From the NCBI GenBank assembly GCA_023431045.1, contig JAEYXZ010000006.1, positions 1 to 9,627 on the forward strand: a DNA stretch of 9,627 bases. The letters are read 5' to 3'. The notes below the pieces were generated by a model, which was given only the letters and a program-made list of their open reading frames with translations, searched no databases and was not told the DNA's origin. This DNA is from Bacillota bacterium. GTDB lineage: Bacteria > Bacillota_I > Bacilli_A > Acholeplasmatales > Acholeplasmataceae. Within the stretch, counting starts at the first letter, position 1, and each line of letters opens with the position of its first letter. The position numbers and the translations under genes are program-made. Shown here piece after piece: positions 1 to 5,876 of this stretch.

Positions 1-9
1 ACTCTACCC

Positions 10-99
10 TTAGTTTATATAATATGAAAATATAACATGTGTGACACATGACAAATTAGAAACAATATGTTCACTGGTTATTAAACGTGCTACTAACAT
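10..99 (-). CDS. 29-codon leader-like ORF behind a cre-controlled promoter
   Basis: Reading leftward, an ATG at 97-99 follows a strong purine run (GGGGGAAG) with about 6 bases of spacing. It opens a 29-residue frame that stops with TAA at 10-12. The peptide starts MLVARLITSE and has no domain I recognise. It lies just downstream of a good minus-strand promoter with a perfect cre site. The stop overlaps a second Shine-Dalgarno-like AAGGG (minus strand, 11-7), so a real gene may start just beyond the left edge and this ORF could be its translationally coupled leader. A non-coding 5' leader or the remnant of a broken gene is also possible. Only the ribosome site and frame are seen; function is unknown. 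Confidence 0.3.
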   Translation of the reverse strand: MLVARLITSEHIVSNLSCVTHVIFSYYIN

Positions 100-141
100 A
101 TGCTTCCCCCATAAAAATAGACACTGATTCAGTCCACCTAT

Positions 142-170
142 AGGATATCATGAAAGCGCATACATGTCAA
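142..170 (-). promoter_or_regulatory. Minus-strand promoter reading off the left edge
   Basis: A perfect -35 (TTGACA, minus strand, 170-165), then a 17-base spacer, then TATCCT (147-142), which matches TATAAT at 4 of 6. The spacer is filled by a cre-like operator. The promoter starts only 24 bases after the lepA stop and drives leftward, through the 29-codon ORF and out of the window. A short inverted repeat, ACTGATTCAGT at 123-133, lies around the expected transcription start. Confidence 0.6.
150..164 (+). promoter_or_regulatory. cre-like operator, perfect consensus match
   Basis: ATGAAAGCGCATACA matches the catabolite-response-element consensus WTGNAARCGNWWWCA at all 15 positions. It sits between the -35 and -10 of the minus-strand promoter at 142-170. 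In CcpA-controlled systems that position normally means repression while a preferred sugar is present. The controlled gene is off the left edge. The regulator could be CcpA or another LacI-family protein; neither gene is in this window. Confidence 0.6.
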
Positions 171-194
171 CACTTTTATACTTGAAAATGTTTC

Positions 195-2039
195 TTAATC
201 GTCTGAATTTGAAAGAATTGCCATGAATGCACTTTGTGGGATTTCGACTCGACCAAATTGCTTCATACGTTTCTTACCTTCTTTTTGTTTCTCTAATAAT
301 TTCTTTTTACGTGAGATGTCGCCACCATAACATTTAGCTAAGACGTCTTTACGCATTGCCTTAACTGTTTCACGAGCAATAATCTTTCCACCAAGGGCAG
401 CTTGAATTGGAATTTCAAACATTTGTCTTGGAATTAGATCTTTTAGTTTTTCAACAATAATCTTTCCTCTTTGATAAGCAAACTCACGGTGGACGATCAC
501 AGATAAAGCATCGACGACCTCACCATTAAGCATAATATCCATCTTTCTTAAATCCGATGGGCGATAACCATCCATTTCATAGTCAAATGATGCATATCCT
601 TTTGTTGTTGATTTTAATTTATCAAAATAGTCATAGACGATTTCAGCAAGTGGAATTTGATAGGTGAGCATGACTCTTGTCTGATCGACATATTTCATAT
701 CACCAAAGACTCCTCTTTTACGCTGAGTAATATCCATAACCGCACCAACATAATCTTTAGGACACATAATGGTTGCTTTTACGTATGGTTCTTCGATCGT
801 ATCGATTTTTTGGATTTCTGGTAAAAATGATGGGTTATCAACATCAACTTTTTCACCATTGGTTTGTGTGACATGATAAATGACCGATGGTGCCGTAGCG
901 ATTAATTCAATATTAAATTCACGTGAGATTCTTTCTTGAATGATATCCATATGAAGTAAACCTAAGAATCCGGTTCTAAATCCAAAACCTAAAGCTTGTG
1001 ATGTTTCAGGTTCATAGATTAATGAAGCATCATTTAATTTCAGTTTTTCAAGAGCATCTTTAAGTTCAGTATATTGATCAGGATCAATTGGGTATAATCC
1101 ACAAAATACGACAGGATTAAGTTTACGGTAACCTGGTAATGGTGATTTTGCTGCCCGATTAGCTTGGGTTATTGTATCCCCAACACGAACGTCACCAATT
1201 GTTTTGATAGCTGCAGTGATATATCCAACATCACCTGGTCCTAAAACATCAACTGGTTTCTGATTAGGTGTATAAACTCCAACTTCAACGACTTCATATT
1301 TTGCTTTAGAAGCCATAAATTCGATTGTGTCACCCTTTTTAACTGATCCGTTAAATACTCTTACGGTTGGAATGACACCACGGTAAGAATCGAAAAACGA
1401 GTCAAAAACAAGTGCTTGTAGAGGTTCGTTTTCATCACCATTTGGAGCTGGGATTTCAGTAATGATACGTTCAAGAATTTCATCAACACCAGCACCGGTT
1501 TTACCGGATGCAATGATGGCGTTTGAAGCATCAATTCCAATAACTTCTTCAATTTCATGACGTGTTTTTTCAGGATCAGATTGCGGTAAGTCTATTTTAT
1601 TTAATACAGGAATAATCTCTAAGTCATTATCAAGTGCTAAATAAACGTTTGCTAGAGTTTGTGCTTGGATACCTTGAGAGGCATCAACAACTAAAATTGC
1701 ACCTTCACATGCTGCAAGCGAACGTGAGACTTCATAGGTGAAATCGACATGTCCTGGGGTATCAATTAAATGTAGTAAATATTCTTTACCATCTTTAGCT
1801 GTATATGTTAAATCAACGGCATTAAGCTTAATGGTAATTCCTCTTTCACGTTCGAGATCCATGGAATCTAGAAGTTGTTCCTTCATATCTCTGGAACTAA
1901 CGGAATGAGTCAATTCTAAAATACGATCTGCAAGAGTACTCTTACCATGATCGATATGTGCGATTATTGAAAAATTACGTATATATTTTTGTCTTTCGTT
2001 TAAATTTTTATATTTCAAAGTCAATGAAACACCATTCAT
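195..2039 (-). CDS. lepA: Elongation factor 4 (LepA), ribosomal back-translocase GTPase
   Basis: LepA is an EF-G-like translational GTPase that acts on stalled or pre-initiation ribosomes in the cytoplasm. Counting from the in-frame TTG one codon upstream, the GTPase motifs are complete: AHIDHGKST (28-36), RERGIT (65-70), DTPGHVDF with the catalytic His98 (94-101), NKID (148-151) and SGKTG (179-183). The LepA-specific C-terminal domain is intact, with the hallmark KEGKKRMKQFGRVEIPQ near the end. At about 614 residues it is close to the family length of about 600. The start is uncertain: ATG at 2037-2039 and TTG at 2040-2042 are adjacent and neither has a Shine-Dalgarno sequence. A later TTG (codon 6 or 8) is possible. 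No hairpin-plus-T terminator follows the stop, so transcripts may run into the promoter region to the left. Confidence 0.97.
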   Translation of the reverse strand: MNGVSLTLKYKNLNERQKYIRNFSIIAHIDHGKSTLADRILELTHSVSSRDMKEQLLDSMDLERERGITIKLNAVDLTYTAKDGKEYLLHLIDTPGHVDFTYEVSRSLAACEGAILVVDASQGIQAQTLANVYLALDNDLEIIPVLNKIDLPQSDPEKTRHEIEEVIGIDASNAIIASGKTGAGVDEILERIITEIPAPNGDENEPLQALVFDSFFDSYRGVIPTVRVFNGSVKKGDTIEFMASKAKYEVVEVGVYTPNQKPVDVLGPGDVGYITAAIKTIGDVRVGDTITQANRAAKSPLPGYRKLNPVVFCGLYPIDPDQYTELKDALEKLKLNDASLIYEPETSQALGFGFRTGFLGLLHMDIIQERISREFNIELIATAPSVIYHVTQTNGEKVDVDNPSFLPEIQKIDTIEEPYVKATIMCPKDYVGAVMDITQRKRGVFGDMKYVDQTRVMLTYQIPLAEIVYDYFDKLKSTTKGYASFDYEMDGYRPSDLRKMDIMLNGEVVDALSVIVHREFAYQRGKIIVEKLKDLIPRQMFEIPIQAALGGKIIARETVKAMRKDVLAKCYGGDISRKKKLLEKQKEGKKRMKQFGRVEIPQSAFMAILSNSDD

Positions 2040-2054
2040 CAATAGTACTAAATC

Positions 2055-2060
2055 ATTTTA
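2055..2060 (-). promoter_or_regulatory. Possible lepA-proximal -10 box
   Basis: TAAAAT on the minus strand, within a GGTAAAATGAT context identical to that of the promoter upstream of the CNNM gene. No good -35 is visible (TTAATA at 16 bases is the best). Transcription from here would start only about 6-9 bases before the lepA start codon, giving a nearly leaderless mRNA. Confidence 0.3.
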
Positions 2061-2173
2061 CCATATTTAATATAAATATTAATGACATTTTTTTGTTGAA
2101 ATATCATGGAAATAGATGTATGATTTGATTAACACTTACATTAGATTGATGATCAATTTACCATAAATATTTT

Positions 2174-2182
2174 AATATAACA
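2174..2182 (-). promoter_or_regulatory. Possible lepA-distal extended -10 promoter
   Basis: Minus strand TGTTATATT is an extended -10 (TGn followed by TATATT). A weak -35 (TTGTCT) lies about 19 bases upstream. It overlaps the hyphenated palindrome TAACA-TG-TGTTA (2178-2189). A 13-base palindrome, ATTGATGATCAAT (2145-2157), lies just downstream of the expected start. This would give lepA a 5' leader of about 125 bases. Confidence 0.3.
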
Positions 2183-2228
2183 TGTGTTACGAAAAATAAG
2201 ACAATTAACGCAAAAATACCACGAAAAC

Positions 2229-2243
2229 CGGAAAACGTTTTCA
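2229..2243 (+). promoter_or_regulatory. cre-like operator upstream of the lipoprotein gene
   Basis: CGGAAAACGTTTTCA matches the cre consensus at 13 of 15 positions; only the first two bases differ. It contains the perfect 12-base palindrome GAAAACGTTTTC (2231-2242). It lies upstream of the proposed lipoprotein -35, centred roughly 55 bases before the expected transcription start. In Bacillus subtilis, cre sites at about that distance (ackA, pta) mediate CcpA activation, so induction by sugar is as plausible as repression. The spacing is inferred, because the start site is not known. Confidence 0.45.
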
Positions 2244-2256
2244 ATTATAGAATTAC

Positions 2257-2285
2257 AAGACAAATGAAATAACATATTGTAGAAT
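2257..2285 (+). promoter_or_regulatory. Probable promoter of the lipoprotein gene
   Basis: AAGACA (4 of 6 to TTGACA) at 2257-2262, a 17-base spacer, then TAGAAT (5 of 6 to TATAAT) at 2280-2285. Transcription would start near 2292, about 30 bases before the start codon. Other AT-rich hexamers nearby (TATAGG, TATATA) are weaker alternatives. Confidence 0.4.
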
Positions 2286-2322
2286 ATAGGTATATAAAAC
2301 ATTTCATTAGGAGGAAAAATAA

Positions 2323-3078
2323 ATGAAAAAATTATTAGTGCTTTTTTTAGTTGCAGTTTCAGTATTGGGACTTGCAGCGTGTGGTCCAACTAAAGAATTC
2401 GGCTACGGTATCGCTTATGCTAGAGTTCATGGTGGACATTATGTAGGTGTCGCAGAAGTTGTCGTTGATAAGGACAATAAAGTGGTTAAAGTCGATTTCG
2501 AAGAATACTACTTACCTTATAACGCAGCACAAGTTGGAACAGTTGGTAACAACCCTGAATTAGTTGAAAATGCTGACGTATTAGTTGCAGGTGATCCAGA
2601 AACTGCAGCAACTAAGCTTTATGCTAAATATTTCAAGGTTAAATCCTTACTCTTCTCTGCTTCATATGTCAATAACGAAATTAAATACACAGCTAATGGT
2701 ATTGAAATCAATGACTGGGTTGACTCAGAAGAAAATGCAATTGCTTATGTCGATGCTATCGAAAATGGTGAAGTTTTCATCGCTACATCAGCAGGTGCTA
2801 AACATGGAACATTAGTACCATCAGGAGTTGCTTTCTATGGTTTTGCTAAATCAGCTACAGGTTACTGGCCAGTATCTGCTACTCGTCTACTTGGATGGGG
2901 CGGAAATATGCGCGCTATGGAACTTGCATTAATCGGAACAGATTTCTCTGGTGAAGCATCAAGAGGCGAAACAGACACTTATTGGAGTATCGGTGATGCA
3001 GTAACTGGTGCAACATTAACTGACTTCCCTGACTACTACAACTTAGCTAAAGCTGCTTACGATAAAGCAATCGCTTAA
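2323..3078 (+). CDS. Lipoprotein with FMN-binding/flavinylation-type domain (PplA-like)
   Basis: A 251-residue surface lipoprotein. The N-terminus is a lipoprotein signal peptide (MKKLL, hydrophobic core, lipobox LAAC) with the lipidated Cys at residue 20. Residues about 33-66 (VHGGHYVGVAEVVVDKDNKV and following) resemble the opening strands of FMN-binding domains. The C-terminal DAVTGATLT (225-233) fits the Dxx(S/T)GAT motif, in which ApbE/FmnB-type transferases attach FMN through a phosphoester to the last Thr, here Thr231. Known proteins with this motif include NqrC, RnfG and the Listeria extracellular electron-transfer lipoprotein PplA. Only one such motif is present, and the stretch between the two conserved parts is longer than in a minimal domain. 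A perfect AGGAGG (2309-2314) lies 8 bases before the ATG. It is monocistronic, divergent from lepA, with a cre-like site upstream. No flavin transferase or NADH dehydrogenase is in the window. The lipoprotein call is firm; covalent flavin and electron transfer are inferred. Confidence 0.75.
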   Translation: MKKLLVLFLVAVSVLGLAACGPTKEFGYGIAYARVHGGHYVGVAEVVVDKDNKVVKVDFEEYYLPYNAAQVGTVGNNPELVENADVLVAGDPETAATKLYAKYFKVKSLLFSASYVNNEIKYTANGIEINDWVDSEENAIAYVDAIENGEVFIATSAGAKHGTLVPSGVAFYGFAKSATGYWPVSATRLLGWGGNMRAMELALIGTDFSGEASRGETDTYWSIGDAVTGATLTDFPDYYNLAKAAYDKAIA

Positions 3079-3084
3079 ACTAAC

Positions 3085-3126
3085 AAAGAAAAAGCACATC
3101 CCCTTTTAGAGATGTGCTTTTTTTCT
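3085..3126. terminator. Bidirectional intrinsic terminator
   Basis: AAAGCACATC (3091-3100) pairs perfectly with GATGTGCTTT (3111-3120) around a 10-base loop. T runs lie on both sides: TTTT from 3121 on the plus strand, and the complement of the A run at 3085-3093 on the minus strand. It lies 6 bases after the lipoprotein stop and abuts the glgC stop, so it serves both converging transcripts. Confidence 0.9.
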
Positions 3127-4353
3127 TTATTTAATTGTTGATCCAGATGAAATATTCTTTGAAGGATATATACCATTTTTAAAGATTCTACAATTACGAC
3201 CAATTCTAGTATCTGAAGGAATGATTGCAGATTTTTCGACAACCGTAATACCAGAGGATAAAATATCTGGCTTTTCGATATTAGGTGTTAAATCATCGCC
3301 AAAACCAAGATGTGAATCATGACCAACAACAACATGTTTATCGATGATACAGCGATCAATTGTTACATTTTCACTTATAATCGTGTCATTTAAGACAATA
3401 CTATCTTTAACAACTGATCCTTTACCAACGCGGACACCTGGAGATAAAACTGAATTGATAACCGTACCTTCAATAATACAACCGTTTGATATGAGTGAGG
3501 TTTGTACACAAGCTTGATCAAGGACTTTAACTGGTGGTTTTTCTTCACTCTTAGTAAAGATTTTCCAAGTTGGATCATATAAATCAAGTTTAGTAAATGG
3601 CTTATTCATTTCAAGGTTACATTCTAGATATGAATCGTAAGTTCCAACATCTTGCCAATAATCGTTAAAACGGTATGCATACACTGCTTTTGATGTACTT
3701 TGAATTAGGTAAGGAATGATATGTTTACCAAAATCTAGGTCTTCTTGCTTTAGACTTGCTAGAACTTCTTGGAGTAAATCTAAATCAAATAAGTAGATTC
3801 CCATCGATGCTAAATTTGATTTAGAAGTTTTTGGTTTTTCTTCAAATGATAAGATTTCGTCTTCACGATTAACAGTCATAATTCCAAATCTAGATACATC
3901 TTTAGGGTCAACTTCTTGACATGCAATGGTTAATCTAGCACGGGTTGCTTTGTGGACTGCAATCATTTTACGATAATCCATCTTATAAATATGGTCACCA
4001 GATAAGATTAAGACGTATTTTGGATTCTTTTTATTAACATATCCCATGTTCTTATTAACTGAGTCAGCTGTACCTAAATACCATAAATTATGTGGCTGTA
4101 ACAAGGTTACTTGAGAATTATTGCGGTCTAGATCCCATGGTTTTCCCGAACCAACATGATCATTTAATGAGAGTGGTAAATATTGAGTTAAAATACCAAT
4201 ATCATAAATTCCAGACTGACTACAATTAGATAATGCAAAATCGATGATTCGATACTTACCTGCGAATGGTAAAGCTGGTTTTGAGCGTTTATTAGATAAA
4301 ATATCTAATCGCGTACCTTTTCCGCCTGCAAGAATTAATGCTAAAGTTTCCAT
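3127..4353 (-). CDS. glgC: Glucose-1-phosphate adenylyltransferase (ADP-glucose pyrophosphorylase)
   Basis: Makes ADP-glucose and pyrophosphate from ATP and glucose-1-phosphate, the committed step of bacterial glycogen synthesis. The 408 residues carry the nucleotidyltransferase core: AGGKGTRL (9-16), PALPFAGKYRIIDFALSNC (26-44), WYLGTADSV (91-99), the catalytic SGDHIYKMDY with Asp120 (118-127), and FEEKPK with the glucose-1-phosphate Lys173 (170-175). NLASMGIYLF (180-189) and DYWQDVGTYDSY (231-242) follow. A left-handed beta-helix with hexapeptide-like repeats fills about 280-400. Because the catalytic Asp and Lys are present, it is the GlgC type and not the inactive GlgD partner, and no glgD is in the window. 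It is the second gene of the glgA-glgC operon. Its ATG lies one base past the glgA stop, and its Shine-Dalgarno GGGAG is inside the last glgA codons, which suggests translational coupling. It ends at the bidirectional terminator. Confidence 0.96.
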   Translation of the reverse strand: METLALILAGGKGTRLDILSNKRSKPALPFAGKYRIIDFALSNCSQSGIYDIGILTQYLPLSLNDHVGSGKPWDLDRNNSQVTLLQPHNLWYLGTADSVNKNMGYVNKKNPKYVLILSGDHIYKMDYRKMIAVHKATRARLTIACQEVDPKDVSRFGIMTVNREDEILSFEEKPKTSKSNLASMGIYLFDLDLLQEVLASLKQEDLDFGKHIIPYLIQSTSKAVYAYRFNDYWQDVGTYDSYLECNLEMNKPFTKLDLYDPTWKIFTKSEEKPPVKVLDQACVQTSLISNGCIIEGTVINSVLSPGVRVGKGSVVKDSIVLNDTIISENVTIDRCIIDKHVVVGHDSHLGFGDDLTPNIEKPDILSSGITVVEKSAIIPSDTRIGRNCRIFKNGIYPSKNISSGSTIK

Positions 4354-4354
4354 A

Positions 4355-5782
4355 TTAATTGTCTCCCATTAGTTTTTTATATAATTTTTCGTAATTAGCT
4401 GCCATTTTCTCATTTGAAAAATCTTGATTCATTGCTTGATGCACCAGATTAATCCATTCTTTTGGATTGGTGTGATAAAGTTCGATTGCTTCATATACTT
4501 TATCTTTAAATTCGAAAGCTGAAAGGTTAGTGAAAGTAAACCCTGTACCACTTTGAGTAAACTTATTGTATGGAATAACCGTGTCTTTTAAGCCACCAGT
4601 TTCACGAACAACCGGTAATGATCCATAATTCATAGCAATCATTTGACCGAGTCCGCAGGGTTCAAATTCAGATGGCATTAAGAAGATATCAGAAGCTGCA
4701 TAAATTCGATGTGCCAAAGCTTCATTGTAGCCTATATAATTACCTACTTTACCAGGATACTTTTCAGTTAAGTACCTGAAGAAGTTTTGATAGTGTTCAT
4801 CACCACTACCTAAGAAGAAAAATTTAGCTCGGGTATTAGATATAATGCCTTCAATTGTTTCTTTAATCATCCATAAACCCTTTTGTGAGGCTAAGCGTCC
4901 GATGTAAACAACGAGTGGTAAATGATATTCATTACCTAAATTGAATTGATTGTAAAGTTTGTTTTTATTTGCAATCTTTCCTTGTTCAACTCGTTCTATA
5001 TCGAATTTTTCGATATATGAGTCAATTTTCGGGTTAAATGTATCTTGATCTAGTCCATTTAATACACCATATAAATCTGAACTTCTTTTGTGAAGCGTAC
5101 CATCAAGTGTGAAACCATACTGTGAGGTAAGAATTTCATTTCGATAATTTGGACTTACTGTTGTTATCATGGATGCTTTTTCTATCCCAGCTTTAAGAAA
5201 ATTAACTCGATCGAAGTGGATATATGTGTAATCGAAATCTGTATTAAAGAAACGAGAGACATAACTATCGAAGTTTCCTTGATACTCTAGATTATGAATC
5301 GTTAGCATTGTGTGAATGTCCTTGTAATCCTTTTTTTGATACCGATAATGTTTATCTAGAAGGTAGGGTATCATTCCTGTTTGCCAATCATTTAGATGCA
5401 TAATATCAGGAACGTTCTTTAAGAATTCAAGTCCTTCTAAAACAGCAAATGAGAAGCATGTGAAACGTTCAGCATCATCATTGTATCCATAAAACCTTTC
5501 ACGTTCAAAATAGTGCATATTTTGGATGAAAATAAGGTCAATTCCTTCCTTTGTCATCTTAAAATAATTGACAATGGTTTCGATTCCACCCATCATGATA
5601 TTTTTTCGACCTAATAACTTCATATCTTGGTGATATTTTGAGATATTTTGATAATAAGGCGTAAAAACAGTCACTTGATGACCGAGTTTATTTAATCCTT
5701 TTGGTAGGAAATTAGCGATGTCTGCTAAACCTCCGGTTTTACTATATGGAAATATCTCAGATGTTACAAATGCTATATTCAT
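4355..5782 (-). CDS. glgA: Glycogen synthase (ADP-glucose, GT5 family)
   Basis: Transfers glucose from ADP-glucose to the growing alpha-1,4-glucan chain in the cytoplasm. The 475 residues match the usual GlgA length. The N-terminal KTGGLAD loop (15-21) binds the nucleotide sugar. Other GT5 landmarks are HLNDWQTG (129-136), HNLEYQG (163-169), LNGLD (241-245), GRLASQKG (295-302), MPSEFEPCGLGQ (369-380, the E-x7-E-type region) and RETGGLKDTV (393-402). The ATG follows AAGGA by 11 bases, a rather loose Shine-Dalgarno spacing. It is the first gene of a two-gene operon with glgC and has its own promoter, with a cre-like site upstream of the extended -10. Branching enzyme (glgB), phosphorylase (glgP) and glgD, often clustered in Bacillus-type operons, are absent from the window. 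Confidence 0.96.
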   Translation of the reverse strand: MNIAFVTSEIFPYSKTGGLADIANFLPKGLNKLGHQVTVFTPYYQNISKYHQDMKLLGRKNIMMGGIETIVNYFKMTKEGIDLIFIQNMHYFERERFYGYNDDAERFTCFSFAVLEGLEFLKNVPDIMHLNDWQTGMIPYLLDKHYRYQKKDYKDIHTMLTIHNLEYQGNFDSYVSRFFNTDFDYTYIHFDRVNFLKAGIEKASMITTVSPNYRNEILTSQYGFTLDGTLHKRSSDLYGVLNGLDQDTFNPKIDSYIEKFDIERVEQGKIANKNKLYNQFNLGNEYHLPLVVYIGRLASQKGLWMIKETIEGIISNTRAKFFFLGSGDEHYQNFFRYLTEKYPGKVGNYIGYNEALAHRIYAASDIFLMPSEFEPCGLGQMIAMNYGSLPVVRETGGLKDTVIPYNKFTQSGTGFTFTNLSAFEFKDKVYEAIELYHTNPKEWINLVHQAMNQDFSNEKMAANYEKLYKKLMGDN

Positions 5783-5806
5783 ATCATCACTTATCCTTAT
5801 ACTATT

Positions 5807-5815
5807 ATTGTAGCA
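5807..5815 (-). promoter_or_regulatory. glgA promoter (extended -10)
   Basis: Minus strand TGCTACAAT: extended TG motif plus TACAAT (5 of 6). No convincing -35 is seen at 16-18 bases, consistent with reliance on the extended -10. The stretch TGnTACAATAA also occurs in the msmK promoter. The mRNA would start near 5800, giving a short leader. Confidence 0.55.
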
Positions 5816-5816
5816 T

Positions 5817-5831
5817 ATGAAAACGGTTTTA
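5817..5831 (+). promoter_or_regulatory. cre-like operator in the glgA promoter
   Basis: ATGAAAACGGTTTTA matches the cre consensus at 14 of 15 positions (T in place of the penultimate C). It occupies the space just upstream of the extended -10 of glgA, where a bound LacI-family protein would block RNA polymerase. This predicts catabolite or sugar-specific control of glycogen synthesis. Confidence 0.55.
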
Positions 5832-5844
5832 TAGCCTCAAATTA

Positions 5845-5876
5845 AAAAGAGCAAAAGGATTAATCCTCTTGCTCTT
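5845..5876 (-). terminator. Intrinsic terminator of the CNNM/CBS gene
   Basis: On the minus strand AAGAGCAAGAGGAT folds on ATCCTTTTGCTCTT, about 14 pairs including one G-U, followed by TTTTTAATTT. The left arm includes the last codons (acidic Glu/Asp tail) and the stop of the upstream gene, so coding sequence and terminator overlap. It insulates glgA from upstream transcription. Confidence 0.85.

Noticed and set aside
169..192. AT-rich inverted repeat (AACA/TTTT arms) directly after lepA as a possible terminator
   Set aside because: The stem is weak, needs a bulge, and is followed on the minus strand by GACATG instead of a T run; it also overlaps a good -35 box.
2153..2389. Minus-strand 78-codon frame across the lipoprotein promoter and signal peptide
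   Set aside because: It is antisense to the lipoprotein's ribosome site and signal peptide, is AT-driven and hydrophobic, and has no recognisable ribosome site.
3665..3685. AAAACGG-containing cre-like stretch inside glgC
   Set aside because: Only about 11 of 15 positions match, it lies in coding sequence, and the 3' half lacks the required CA.
3127..4353. Possibility that this is GlgD, the regulatory partner
   Set aside because: The catalytic Asp in SGDHIYKMDY and the FEEKPK lysine are present, which points to a catalytically active GlgC.
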